The notes beneath the pieces are model-generated. The model had not been told where the DNA came from and did no database searches. It saw only the letters and a list, made by a program, of their open reading frames with translations. From Atherinomorus stipes (lineage: Eukaryota; Chordata; Actinopteri; Atheriniformes; Atherinidae), in NCBI GenBank assembly GCA_023101725.1, contig JALJCO010007095.1, forward strand, positions 124,001-188,000: a stretch of DNA of 64,000 nt. Reading direction: 5' to 3'. The position numbers and the translations under genes were made by a program. Numbering within the stretch: position 1 is the first letter of the stretch; the number at the start of each line of letters is the position of its first letter. Shown here piece by piece: positions 1 to 13,000 of this stretch.

Positions 1-159
1 AGCAGAGGGAAAAGGTGGAGTTCAGATGGGAGAAGTCAGACCACTAGCTAACAAAATGGACAAGCTTGAAGTTCTACTGTGGACATAGAAGGATTACACA
101 GAAAGCAGTTATGTGTTTATCCGGGACATGGTTGCCGGAACATATCCCAGACTCTGCAT

Positions 160-897
160 AGGGCTGGACGATAATTCAATATCAATATAAATCGATCGAT
201 AGAGGTTTTTTCAATATATAAAAAAAAGAGGGTCAATAAAAGTTCAATATAGAAGCAGTTTTCAGCTGTAGCCTATCAGGTAGCATGATACTACAGTCAC
301 TCCTTCCACCAAACCAATCACAAATGCAGACCCAGGCAAAGGCTGAACTGGAATTCAGTGTTATGCCCCTTTCAGACTTGCACTGGAAAGCGGTAATATT
401 GCAAACTCTGTCCTTTATAATGTCTGCATTCAGACATGTGTACCGGTCTTTTACCTCAGAGATGTAGCGGACATGTACCAGCTGGTCTACATGTCACAGG
501 AAGCGGAAATGTTGCGGCACGTTGTTTTGGCTGAAAGCACAAGAAAATGTTCCGGACAGAGTTGAAGGGAGAGCGGGGCTGTGCTGACTTTTCCGCAACA
601 TTTCCTGATGTCTGAAAGCGCCGGAACACGATAAGTCCGTAAGGAAGTGACATGTTTAAAAAGATGAGTCTGTTTAAAGAGCGGATGGACTTTACCTCTC
701 ATGTTCCACAATGCAGGTCTGAAAACGGTTTTAGTGTGATCTTTATTATAAGTACGTCATTCAGAAAAAGCATAAATGGCCAGGGCTGCACCTAAAAAAG
801 CTTTGAATTTGATAATGGCTTTTTAAAGAAATAAATATCGATATCGATCGATACAGATTTTTTTTTTAATCGATAATGCTTTTTTTGTCCAGCCCTA
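160..897. mobile_element. Non-autonomous hAT-like DNA transposon
   Basis: The ends are inverted copies of AGGGCTGGAC (from 160) and GTCCAGCCCT (to 896). They continue inward into ATCGAT-rich sequence on both sides. The flanks CTCTGCAT (152-159) and CCCTGCAT (898-905) match at 7 of 8 bases, as expected for a hAT 8-bp target duplication. No transposase-like reading frame is present, so it would depend on an enzyme made elsewhere. The terminal motif is common in teleost hAT elements; the exact family was not determined. Confidence 0.7.
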
Positions 898-1167
898 CCC
901 TGCATTCATATCATAGACCGTTAAAAGAGGGATGAACCTTCCGCTACATCATCCGTTTGTTTCTGAAGAACTTAAAGTGAAGCCAGTTGGACATTCACAC
1001 TGGTTGCCATCTTTGCTGCGTCCTTAGTTGTGCGTCCTAGAAAACACAAAAATGGGGAAAGCACGGCGTCGGGGGAAATGATTGAAAGTACTGGGCTGAA
1101 TGCTAAACGAGCAAACCCGAAACTAACAGAAGCTAGCATTGGCGGGCTAAGGGTAAGACACACTTGG

Positions 1168-2590
1168 GGTGAATTCCAGTTCCTGTCTTACAGTAACCTT
1201 AAATCTTAACCCTCAATCTCAAAAATGCACGCTCCCGCTAAGTGCAAGTGCTGTCCCGATTCTCAGAGCGTTAAGTTGAGGGTAGGGCTGGACAATTAAT
1301 CGAATTTTGATCGTGATTTCAATTTTGCCTTCTCATGATCATAAAGACATTGTAATCAAAGAAAAACAATTAATGCCGCGTGTATATAAATGCTACATGC
1401 TATTTTTTGTTCATCACGGAAGCCAGAAGAATCCTGAAGTCAACAGACTGGTGGAGTTATAGAAGGAAAATTGCAGGGAGTATAGAACAGGAATGCATGT
1501 AGACTGGGTATTTATTTTTTATTGCCATCATTATTTTAATGTATCATTATCATTTTATTCTTTACTTGTTTCTAATTCAATTCTGGTTGTTTTTATTAAG
1601 CTATATTTGAGGTTGAGTTTTGGTGGTTCAATTAACACTTTAAAAAAAAAATCAATGCATAATCATGTATATTAATCGTGATTTCAATATCAATCAACAT
1701 AATAGTGATTTTTTTTTTCCATAATTGTCCAGCCCTAGTTGAGGGGAAAGTTTGAGGGCTGAATAACCCTCAATACTGCGATTCTCCGGCACCACCCTTG
1801 TGAGTAAGGGCTACCCAGAATGCAAGCGGCAAAGAAGGCAAGCTACAAATGTAAGCATTTTCTTTGTTAACAGAGATATAAATATTACGAAAACCATTGT
1901 ATTTTCTTAGCTTTGGCCAATGTGATGGTTTAGTTACTTCATTTTTGTGTAACATTTATTTTCATTTTACGATCTTTTGTCAATAGCAGCCAGTGCTGTC
2001 AAGCTATGTTGCCATCGTTAGTTAACGTTACAAAATGGTAATTTTTCTCAGTGCTAATGTAATTGTTTTATCAAGATAACAGCCTGTATAACATGCTTGT
2101 GCCGATAATGGTATAGACGACCGAGCTAATGTCAGGTCCTGTAGCCGCAGAGATATCTAACGATAGTTAAAGCTGGTGTATATCTTTCAATAAGCCGTGG
2201 TATGCGGTGACAGCTGAATATGTCCATGGTGGTGTTATTTATACAGACTATTTGTTCTTTAACTCTAACAGAAGGAATAATTGACAGATAGTCCACAACA
2301 ATTTCAAAAACATGAACCTGATGGACCCATCAATGATGGCTGTGTCTGTGGGTTATGATTAAACAGGCAGTGTAAATAAAGTAAACGCTTCCTCCTTCTT
2401 CTTCTTCTGAATTGATAGACCTCTTTGGCGTAATGCTGCCCTCCACAGTTTGAAGACATATCCGCATTTCAGGGGTGTCCCATTTCTAAGTCACAAAATT
2501 GCCCTTAACCTTTGGTTTTGGGGGTTACTAAGATTGAGGGTTGAGCTTGAGGGTTAAGACTGAGGGTTAAGATAGGAATTGGAATTGGCC
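1168..2590. mobile_element. DNA element with AATTCC-type inverted ends, nested in repeat copy A
   Basis: The left end (GGTGAATTCCAGTTCCTGTC) and the reverse complement of the right end (GGCCAATTCCAATTCCTATC) are inverted copies. Both continue into AACCCTCA subterminal repeats. The flanks read CTTGG at 1163-1167 and 2591-2595, a possible 5-bp target duplication. Joining the flanks restores the order seen in the uninterrupted copy at 61.4 kb. It carries a hAT element at 1283-1737. No transposase was recognised and the superfamily is unclear. Confidence 0.62.
1283..1737. mobile_element. Non-autonomous hAT-like element with perfect 8-bp target duplication
   Basis: The element starts TAGGGCTGGACAATTAATCG and ends with the inverted counterpart ATAATTGTCCAGCCCTA. 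GTTGAGGG occurs directly before it (1275-1282) and directly after it (1738-1745), a perfect 8-bp duplication typical of hAT transposition. At 455 bp with no transposase it is a MITE-like derivative. The intact duplication suggests it is the youngest insertion in this nest. Confidence 0.85.
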
Positions 2591-3025
2591 CTTGGACTTG
2601 CTCTTAGCTGACTAACAACCACCATGATGCTGTCCTGCTACAGAACAGGCTGAGACCTTCCTGAGAGCAAACAAGAAGCAACCACCGACCGACAGGCCAG
2701 CATCCGGTCTGCCGCCTGTCAATCAGAAGGACACGCCCCTAATTATATGTAATTTCAAGATTAAACAACATCTAAATGGATGAGTTATAAAAAAATCACC
2801 CCCTCACAGTTGACATGAAGGTAAACTTGACCTATTGAACCTAAAATCATTGTTTAAACCAGGCTGCTAAAATGTTTATTTCTGCTGTGAAGTTGGCCTT
2901 TTTGATATGGGAGTCTATGGGGATTTGCTCTGTTTTGCAGCCAGCCCCTCATGGATAAAGAGTGAACTACAATTTTTTCAGACTTCTGGATGGCTTCACA
3001 GTTGGTCACCTGAGGTTTTCACTTG

Positions 3026-6000
3026 GTTGATATGCTGCTTTAAGATATACAAGCAGATAAAGAGAGTAAAGCTAGCAGAAAGCTAAGAGGAGGATGTCCT
3101 GCATAGCTGTTAACATGGACAAGTCACAGGAAGAGAAAAGATCTCCACACAGGATATCAATTATTATCTATTAGCGGCGAGTTTTCATTCATATTCTTTT
3201 CAAGATTAAGATCTGTGCTGTGGACTGATCTAGAGCTAAATTAATCAAGAATTAGGCTTTTCATGCTGCCAACACCTGGTTTAATGTGTTTTAGTAACTA
3301 TCAAATATTTGTGTGACTGTATGTTTATTATTTTTCAAAATCCTTGTTCAGTAAAAGTTCAACTCACTTGAAAAAAAAAATCAGCATTACTTATGTGGTG
3401 GACTTGCAACTGAAAACTAGAAAAATAAGGGGGAATAAAATGTGGTACTGTGCTGCACTCTACTTTGTAATAGAAAACTAAAAACTGCCCCGCCTATCTT
3501 CACCCAAGCCAACCCTCAAACTCATTTGAGGTCTTTCTGAATTGTGAGACTGCAGTGAGTTCAAGGTTTACACTAGGGTCTTTTAGTCTGAAACACCACA
3601 CCTAGATAGTATCTGGGAGACTTAATAGAAAAGTGCCCACACTAAGTGGCTTAACCACCACCTTTTGAGTGAGTCTCCTAAGCCCTTCATGAATGGCTAA
3701 GCTCATAAACCTCAATCCTTCTTGGCCGCTACTTATAGCTCGTTACTACAGAAGAGGATGGAATACAGATCAATCAGTAAATCTACAACATACTCGAGGT
3801 TCTCTTTTTACAATGAAAGATCAGCGCAGCATCTAAATAGGCTTTATGCACAGCTCCACTACTTCCTGAACTGTGCCTGACCTCATTAACTGTCCAGACA
3901 CACCTGGATTAATCAGTTTGTCCAGTAATGAAAGACAGGAAACAAAGGAGCTACCTTAAGTTCAGTAAGTAGTGCAATGAGCCCATTCCTGCTTCAACCA
4001 TCCTTCACTCAAGAACAAAACTTAGATGCTTGAACTCAAAAATGTATCTCCATAGGTTGTGGAATATACCCTTTTGCAGATGGGGACTAGATTTTTAAGT
4101 TTCTGGAGACGACATTCTCCAATTCCTTTCACATATTCTTAAGAGGGTTAAAAGCCACAAACAAGGATAATGAGAGGAAAATACACCCACCTTACAGGAT
4201 ATTGCTGCAACAACAAAAAAAAAGCCAATTCACAAAATGATGTAGAAATTGAGTTCAGAGAACTTGAGTGAGTTTGTGCTGCAACACCATGTCACCCCGC
4301 CTCATAGACATCAACTGCGCAGCAAGTCTGGCAAAAGGAAGGAAATTTAAGGTGGAGACAGAAGGGAAAACTTTACTAAGAAGTGCTTGATGCCAAATGA
4401 ACTTCCTCTGCCACGCCAAAACAGACAGATATTCATCTGAGGCTCCTCTTGGCAGGATGGATGCAATGACTCCTAATGTAATGTCACCTTTCATAATTCC
4501 CACAGACAAAAAGAATGAGTGAGAGGATGAAAAGTGGAAGGAAAAAGATTTCGACCTCTTCCCCCTCCTCTATCATTCCTGCTGAGTTCTCTTCAAAGCT
4601 TGTGCCTTTTTTCTCTGCCTCTAGGACAGATGACAAAATAGGATGATTTAGAAGGGGTGGCTGGTTACCCCGGTAACAATGATGAGGGCATTGCATAGCA
4701 AATCCAATTTGCCATGGAACTCTCTGACTCATTTGAAGTGCACATGTGTAAGTTTGCGCACGCTACACATTTTTGCTTCTTGCTTTTGATGGAAGACGAC
4801 CGTAAACTGCAGCCCACCTTTCACGCACTCATGCACGCAGACACACATAAAGCGGTACTTTTAAAGCAGATTTCTGTTATACCGTTACAATGAATAAAAG
4901 AACAATCAGCAGAACAATTTTGGAGCAACTGAAAGTGCAGTGTAGTCTGGGATTATTGTATGAAAGCACAAGCAGGTGAGTCATTGTTCATCTATTTTGC
5001 AGACCCGAAGAGTTTAATGTTGAAAGAGTGAAAGAGTGTAAAACATAATGCAGAGCAGAGTATAATAAAAACCTCATAAAAGCCTTGAATCATAAATATC
5101 TAATAAGGATACGGGGTTGTTTTAAACTCTTAGCTCAAAATCTCCGGTTTCTCAGCAGCATCCAGTGTTACATCATTACTACAAACTATAAAAACCAAAA
5201 TCCAAATAAACAAAGCCTGATTGCTTATTTGCAAGGAAAATAAAAAACAAATTTGTGTTTTTCAAAAGTAACTACAAGAGAACAAACAGTGAATACCTAC
5301 TGTATGTATATCGGTATCCTCTCATCTTTACGTGGTTGTATGTCCTGACTCTGCGATACATTTCACAGACCCTAAGCCAGTGTCTCTTCAATTCTGTACC
5401 CAACAACTCTTTTAGTGCTTTCACCAGTTTTTATGTTCGTGGTCTCTCCCTGTCTCTCCCTGTCTCTATTGTATTTTGTCTTTCTTTGTTTCACAATCAA
5501 ATCCTTTTCTTCTGCTCGTTCTCTCTTTGCTTTTCTGTCGCAGTCCTAGAGGGCACAGAGGGCATCAGACAATGACCACAATACAGCTGCTGCACGCCAG
5601 CTGTGCAGGCTGGCACCACAGAGACGGCAGCACCAATTCTGCTGCTGCTGCTGCTGGGTACACCTGGAGGGAGGCGAAAACAGGCAGCTGAAGCACTGAA
5701 ACAAATGAATTAGCAGCACAGCTTTGTTCATTTTTCTCTGGAACCCTCAGTTTTAAATTTATACCAATGTCCTCACTGTATCTAATAGTTGCTGCATCGG
5801 CTCGCATAATAGACCTGCAAGGTGCATGCATTTGTTTCAGAAGGTGTTCTTTGCAACTGCATGTTTACGACCACTTTTACTTTATTTCCATGCAGCAGTC
5901 AACAAATCCCATCATATGGTAGGAGATTTCTGACAAACAATAAGCCACAGCTGCACGGAGGTCATTCATCATTGCATAATCCTGCACTATATGTTAAATG

Positions 6001-7240
6001 AAGACATTTTCCTGGTGGGGATATCCAAAAAAACAGATGAGGAGGTTTGCAACAGGGTGGGGTAGCAGGGTGGCAAGAGCACTGAAAACCGCAATTTCCT
6101 CTCCCACGCCACCCATCACATCCCCAAATGCGGCCAGCACCTGCTAAAGAGGAAGTCAGCTTTCAAAAGCAGATAGAGACATGTGGTTAACACTGTAAAT
6201 GGGCAGTGTTGGCCACATGAGCTGCACATGTGCAGAATTTATCTATGCACAAACCTTAGACACACCTTAATTTAGTGAAAATCAGTGGGCCAAGATTGGA
6301 AGCAGTCATAAGTTTGAACAGATTCTATCAAGTGGATGCGTAGAAGGAACTGTTTCTGAGAAACAGGGTGTGGACATGGAAGGAAGATTGGGCAATGGTG
6401 TGTAAAATAGCATCAAGTGCCAATTGCAGCTTTTTCTCTCAAAGCACATGATGCAGATTTTATTCCAATTCTGAGCAATTCTGACTGAAATGGTCACTTG
6501 CTTTTTTAAAACACACACTGCCCTTTTGCTTCAATAGACAGAGGAACAAGGGCAGGAGCAGGCCTGGAAGCAGTGGTGACAGCTCATCATCACGCATGAA
6601 GGCATCTGCAAAACCATCTAAAAGTCTGTATGGATGGAAGAGTGTCTCACAGTTTCTTATTTTGCATCAGTTCACTTTAGAATGATGACATCTGCAGTGA
6701 CTACACAGCTGTCCTCCCTGGAGTATGAAAAGATGCTTGTTTAATCAATCATACATGACCTACAATGATTTATCAACATGTTCTTGACACCAGATTTTTT
6801 TTTATGTGTTCTTTGGTTTAAAACACAATCAAAGTTAAAGCTATATTTATAATTAGATTAAATTCCAACTATAGTTTTGGTTTGATTTTGAATAATCTTT
6901 GCACAGATTACATCTCTAATTTAATGCGGGAATGCCTAAGTTTTCCAAGCCTAGATTTTGATGTTATTAGTTATTGTGTTAGAATATTTTATCTAAATAT
7001 TTTGATTTCATGTCTTCTATACATTTGTTTCTGAGTACATTGTTTATTCTGGGGAGTTAGTGGTTAAATGGAGAGCAACTATGAAACACAATGACTTATT
7101 TACTCAGTAACTGCAAAAATATGATTAATTTTATTCTTTATGATTTGAGAAAACTAATCCATAACTGCTTTTACGAGGTAAGTAGTACTCCTAGGGGTAA
7201 ATAGATAACCTGATCTGATTATACTAACCTGATTTCATAT
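3026..7240. other. Gene-free stretch
   Basis: I found no supported exon, RNA gene or complete transposon. Short open frames on both strands lack family resemblance or convincing splice context. A (GCT)n run of about six units lies at 5638-5657. The neighbouring frames there (both strands, with splice-like AG and GT) are suggestive but unrecognised. Confidence 0.5.
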
Positions 7241-7377
7241 TGGGGTTAAAGACACGGGGGGGGTTCTTTTTCCAAAATCCAATGAGGAGATTGGTTTTTG
7301 GGGAATAATAGGGGGGGGGGGGGGTTCCCACAAACACATAGGGGGGGGGGGGTCTACATCAAACAAAATTCGGGGGA

Positions 7378-7451
<74 letters not shown>

Positions 7452-7643
7452 TATTTATTTTATCAAATGTTAATTTTTTAAAAAATTTTTATTATTTTTT
7501 TAATTTTTTATTTTTTTTAATAAAAATAATAAAAAAAAATAAAGAAAAATAAAAAAAAAAAAAAAGAAAAAAATAAAAAATATAAAAAAAAATATTATAT
7601 AAAATAAATTTTTATTTAAAAAAAAAATAATATATTTATAAAA

Positions 7644-7689
<46 letters not shown>

Positions 7690-7781
7690 TTTAAATTTAA
7701 AAAAAAAAAAATAAAAAAAAAAAAAGAAAAATAAATAAAGAAAGGAAAAAAAACAAAAGAGATATATTAATTTTTTAGTGG

Positions 7782-7806
<25 letters not shown>
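7241..7806. repeat. Low-complexity block, probable assembly artefact
   Basis: Three G runs (about 7255-7263, 7311-7324 and 7340-7352) are followed by about 66 consecutive A (7381-7446). Some 350 bases made almost only of A and T with irregular short runs follow. Between 7381 and 7750 there is essentially no C. This does not resemble a unit-based satellite or microsatellite. It is more like homopolymer noise from gap filling or unpolished long reads. Normal complexity resumes at about 7807. Confidence 0.7.
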
Positions 7807-7812
<6 letters not shown>

Positions 7813-9562
7813 TATACAGCATAGGTGAAGATTTTAGGAAACCACACAGAAGGCAACTTTTTTTCTACTTAAACTTGACTGAATCGCAGCCCTATTAGTC
7901 TCAAACACATTTAAACTTCATTAGAATAAATAGATTTTAGGAGCAAGAAGCCGACAAAAACTCCCACAGCAACACAGCGTCGAGTCAAGGCCCTCTTTCC
8001 GGTTCATCAGCATCTGAATGTTTTTTCTCACCAGCAGTAAGTAAAGCCTTCACTTTGCCTTCTTGCATGCAATAGCACACACACACACACACACACAATT
8101 ATGTAAAACTGGCATGTCTCTTAGGGTAATGGACACCAAATAAAGCCACATCCTGGGCACCACAAAATCCCAGAGTTTCTCTGGGAAGCACAAAGAAGAA
8201 AGTGTTGAACTGGTCCAAACGCAGTGACATGGGAACCATGAGCTCATGAGCCAGTGTTAGTCAGAGGATGCCAACTCCTCCAGTCTTGGCCTTGAGATGC
8301 TTCAGCTAGAATAAAGTTGGACTTGTCAGCCGAACGCTTTTCAGTAAAGACTTATTATTCATGTCTGAATGAACACACTCAAATAATGAGTGTGGGTGGC
8401 TATTTTGTCGTCTGTGTTGTGTTTTTGGTCTTAAAAAACTGAGCAGTCTTCTCAGTATGATTTTTAAACATATTTTTCTATGGTTTGTTATTCTCTGCTG
8501 CTTTCCATCACTAGTATATATGATTAAAGAAGTATGTTGTTTTGAATAAAGTGCCTTTAATGGCCTCTGGATAGTAACAACAATATGATTCTTGATCAAT
8601 CCCATTTGCTCCCTTCATTACAGAGAGGTCACAGGTCAAGTTCAACTACAGTGCAACGCCTCCGATGCTGGCTGGAAATGATATCTGCCACAATGATGAC
8701 TAAGGAGTTTATTCTAATCTCTGTCAATAGTGCAACCTGTTCCTAAAAAACCTGATATGTCAAAATAATCTGATCAGGAAAGTTGGTATACCAGCTTACA
8801 TCACTATTTATTGATGCGATTGCCATTTATAGTAGTATCTAATCTTTTCCATTTCTGCACAAAGATGACCAAATAAATCAGGCTCTTCAGGTGGGACAAT
8901 ATAAGAGCCTTCTCATTCATTTAAACTAAATATAATCTGAAATAAAGAACGTGACAGAGTGATAAGCATGTTAACATTGTTTTGTTTGTTTTTTTTACAT
9001 TTGCATCCAAGACCCTCCTGGTGACCAATAACAGCATTCCTACATACAGAACAGTTTCAGCTCAACTGAATTGCTTCACATCACAAAACTTTATGTTAGA
9101 TTTAGGTCACAACTTGGATATTTCAAACATGAACCTCATTTTTTGTTCCAGCAAATGTTATTTGTGCCATCATCTTGTTGAATGACTGACATATTTTAAG
9201 GTTAAATCAATAAACAGCTGTCGATGAACAGACATTTGAAAAAAATAACAATTCTCTGGTATGAGTCAGAGTTCACCAATTTGTCCATGGTGACATGTCA
9301 TCTTGTTTTAAATGCAGCAAAACAAACTCCAAAATGTTTGTACCATCACCTTGTGTCATAGATAGGATATTGGAAGTGTCTTTTGCTTAAATGTAGAGTC
9401 CTTTGATGATTTGTGTAAAGATCGAAAAATGTTTTGGGCTACAGTAAAGGTGTAAATAAAGGTTTTCCAACATTAAACCACTGTTAAACTGTGTAAGGGC
9501 TGTGTACAGCTTAACCCTGCTACCCAAGAGCAGCCCATAAACATCAGCTGATGCATGTTTAA
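7807..9562. other. Gene-free stretch with a (CA)n microsatellite
   Basis: Ordinary AT-rich intergenic sequence. A (CA)n tract of about 11 units lies at 8075-8098. No exon or RNA gene is supported on either strand. Confidence 0.5.
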
Positions 9563-10070
9563 AGGTACAGTATGCAAGAATTACTGACAACTAGTGGTAA
9601 ATATGGCTATTTGAAAGTAAAGATGTTTTCTTTTAAATTACTTCATATTCTAGCACCGTTGTGAATTTATGGTGGCCGTTAGTGGCCAAAATTCTCCCAA
9701 AAATAAAGATCTGTGAGTGGATCCAGGGTCTCAGGTGTAGCTATGACAGCACTATGAGTAGCTATTTTTGTATGTCTTTTAAGGCATTACTGATCCCAAA
9801 CAGTCTCTAACTCCCATTAAATTAAGCCGGTACAGCAGTTTGAAAGTTCAGAGGGTTCTTACTTCACACACATTGTTTTGTCCATTCAGGGACAAAAATG
9901 GTGGAAAAAAATATGCGTACACCACCCAGAAAGTAGATATAAATGACTCTAAGAAAATAAAGATATAACAGCTATTCAAGTGCAGCGATCACACATACAA
10001 TCAAACACAGTTTTGAATTATATATCACATTTTTCTGCCATTGACCTTTGATTTTTTACATACTGTGCCT
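9563..10070. mobile_element. Short TTAA-target non-autonomous element
   Basis: The left end AGGTACAGTATGCAAGAATT and the reverse complement of the right end AGGCACAGTATGTAAAAAAT are inverted repeats. The flanks are TTAA on the left and TCAA on the right, which fits a TTAA target duplication with one later change. It is 508 bp with no coding capacity. TTAA targets are used by piggyBac and Kolobok elements; the AGG ends fit Kolobok-like elements better. It also carries a TAGTGG motif seen in common teleost repeats. Confidence 0.6.
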
Positions 10071-13000
10071 TCAAGAATGTAGTTCAATATGCCAGAGGGA
10101 TTTGGTGATCTAACTCAATCTTTGATAACAAAGAATATCACAAATATCTATGTCTATATTGTGATTATTAAAGAGATAAAAGAAAACCCCGTAACTTTTT
10201 ATTCTTTACAGAAAATAAATTTAACTGGGTGTTATTTTGCAGCGCTCTAATGCTATATTGGTAAATGACTTAAAATCTCTGTTTATGAATCCCAAGGACT
10301 ATCAGCACTTTATATAGATGCATGAATACTGCACGTGCTCTTTGTTATCAGCTCCCAGGGTCTCACTCTCTCTCCATCAGGCTTTCTTTCTGTGTTCATA
10401 AGCAGCCCACGCAGCAGCCCTGCTTGTTGACTTTATTCTGTAAAATGGCAGAAAAAAGTGCCAATATAATTCCACTCACATGCACCTTGAAAGCTTGTGT
10501 AACAAATTTATCTCAGGCGAAGAGGGAGAAAGAATAATGTGCTGCGAGGAAGGTAAGAAAAGAGAAAGAGAGAAGTCAAGAGAGAGGAAAGAAAGGAGAA
10601 AATGGGAGGGGGGTATGCGTGAGCAGCTTTTCGAGAACGCGATTCATTTCAAGCTACAGCTGGAAAATGAGCTGAGGCAGTATGTAATCTCCTCTGATGT
10701 AGTTTAACATCCCAACACCGCCTCCTGCATCAGCGGCAGCAGAGGCTACAGTGGTGAGGAGGCGCGTTGCTATGGAGTGGGAAGATTTTCAGAGTGAACA
10801 TCATTATGGATCTGGCTGGAGAGAGGAGAGCAGAGAGAGGGGGATAATGAAGATCTGGAGGAGGGGAGGGTCTGGAGAATTATGATGGGGAGAGGGAAGT
10901 TGCAGGGAAGTAGAATGACACGGGTGAAGAGGTTGAGGGGGAGAGATGAGAGACAAAGGAAGCAATAAAGTAAATGCAAAGAGGGCAGGGGTGAGGGACG
11001 CAGAAGTCAGGCAGGTCACAGGAACACGGTGACACAATCTAGTGAAGTGGTTTATTTCAGTCACCTCCATCATGGCTCTAAGTAAAAATATTAATAGCAT
11101 CAGTCTGACCGTTAACCGAGCATGTTGGATTTTCATATAAGCGTCATTCAGAATAGTGAGTGACACCTCGTCTTCAGTGTGGTGAAATAAAAGGGAAGAA
11201 CACTGCTAACTTTGGGGGAGGAAGAGACACATTTTCATCACCTTAACACACACATTACTGAGTAGAGTTGCTTCACTTCCCTCTAAGCTTAACAGAGGCG
11301 CAAACATCCTGAGTGTATTGTTGATTTGTAGCTGAAGACAGTCATATTACCAGACTGTGGAGGCCCTCTGCTGGTGAGTACTGGAACTACAACGCTTAAG
11401 TGATTAAAATGCTTTCTGAGGGCTAAATTAAATACACACAAAAATGAACATGACATTTGTTAGCTTTGTTCAAATGTTTTAAGAAAAACATTGATATACG
11501 GTGATAAATTATTCACTGTGTATATAATAATGCATTATACAATGCACCAGAGTTTTATGTCTTTGATATTTTTGCATCGTTCTAGGAATGTGGTAATTTT
11601 CTCGTACTATTTTGGCCCTTTTGTGTTAGGCTGTGCTTCTTTGAGATCTTTAAAATTCTCCTCATGGTCATCTGCATCTAGCTATGTTCATTCCAGCTAA
11701 TCTGTGTCTCTCTGCAACCTTTTTGCATATCATTTTCTCTCTTTGTGACCAATACCAGGGTCTGTATTGTCAGTTTGTGCTCATGCAAACAGGATTAAAA
11801 ATCTTCAATGTGTGATTATATATATGTAACTCAGTGATTCCCGACCTTTGCATTTTTCCACAGATATATCATGTAAGTTTGGGAAGATAGGGTCTTCAGG
11901 TAGGCAGGAAATTGTTTATGTCATGTTTCTGAAACAAAATGTTTTGCTGCCATTATGTTGCTCTCTTCATTTAGATGTTTTGTATCTAATTTCAGTTGTT
12001 TTACATGCCTGCTGGACAAAGTCTGTCATCTGAAACACTTGCAGGAGTCAGTGTCATCGCTGCCATCAACTGCAGTATTTAAGCTAACCCAAACATGGAT
12101 GATTGAAGACGAGTTACCACCACTGCCATAATATTTACAAAGCAGCATGTTTGGCCTGATAACTGAGGTACGCCTGGGGTAAACCATCATTACAATCCGC
12201 ACATTCCTGCAGGCAAAAGCAAAGGATGTGTAGGCTCTTGAAAGTGAGTCACCTCTAAAGCATACTTGTTTATGGGAATAGATTTCTAAATTTAAATGGG
12301 GTCATTGCAAAGGTCACCACGACAATCAACAACTTACAACACCAAAAGAAACATTACAGTTTCTGCTTAGCTCCTGAAAACATCATCTGTGTTTTTTTTA
12401 AATGTGGCCTTTTAGCTTCTGCATTAATTTCAGTTTCTATTTTAGCCTCAATTTGACAATAAAAGAACAGATGAAAGCCTTCAAGATAGTTATTTTAATC
12501 AAATAGTTTGGGTGTAATAAAACTCTGATGTAGTCATCCTGCCTGTTCATCACATAGCTGTTAATATCTCATGGTGAGAGCATATCATATGAATATATAC
12601 AGTAATATATCAACTTCTTTACTCAGTGGTAATCTCTGGTTGAAACCCCAGAAGCTACATCCCCTTAATAATAAATAGTGAGCTAATCAGCGGTCGACAA
12701 AGCCACTCAAGTCATGTCCTGAGGAAATAATCAATAACCACAGTGTATTTCTCTTTCAAGTGCTGATTCAAAACCAGTTCTGGTCAGATTAAAAGAAGCT
12801 GGACTGAAACATTTCAGACAGAAACTTGAAACAGCTACTGTTTTTTTCAGTACATATCTGGGATATTTATCAGACAATGGAGCTTAAAGTTTAATGATTG
12901 GTTTGATAAGCTTTTGAGAGGTGATGGGGTGTGTTACAAAACAGATCTGATCAACTGTACAGAATAAAAATACGCCTAATCATAGACTTGAAGCATTAAG

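Larger units (their letters stand above)
912..3025 (+). mobile_element. Dispersed repeat copy A, interrupted by nested elements
   Basis: Two blocks, about 912-1167 and 2591-3025, align in the same order and strand with 61136-61800 in this window. Shared landmarks are ATAGACYGT near the start, a GCCATCTT block, GGTCTGCCGC, CACAGTTGACATGAAGGTAA and GGGAGTCTATGGGGATTTGC. The middle (1168-2590) is a separate insertion absent from the other copy. No protein is encoded. It behaves like a non-autonomous teleost repeat family. The outer ends are approximate because the copies diverge there. Confidence 0.72.
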
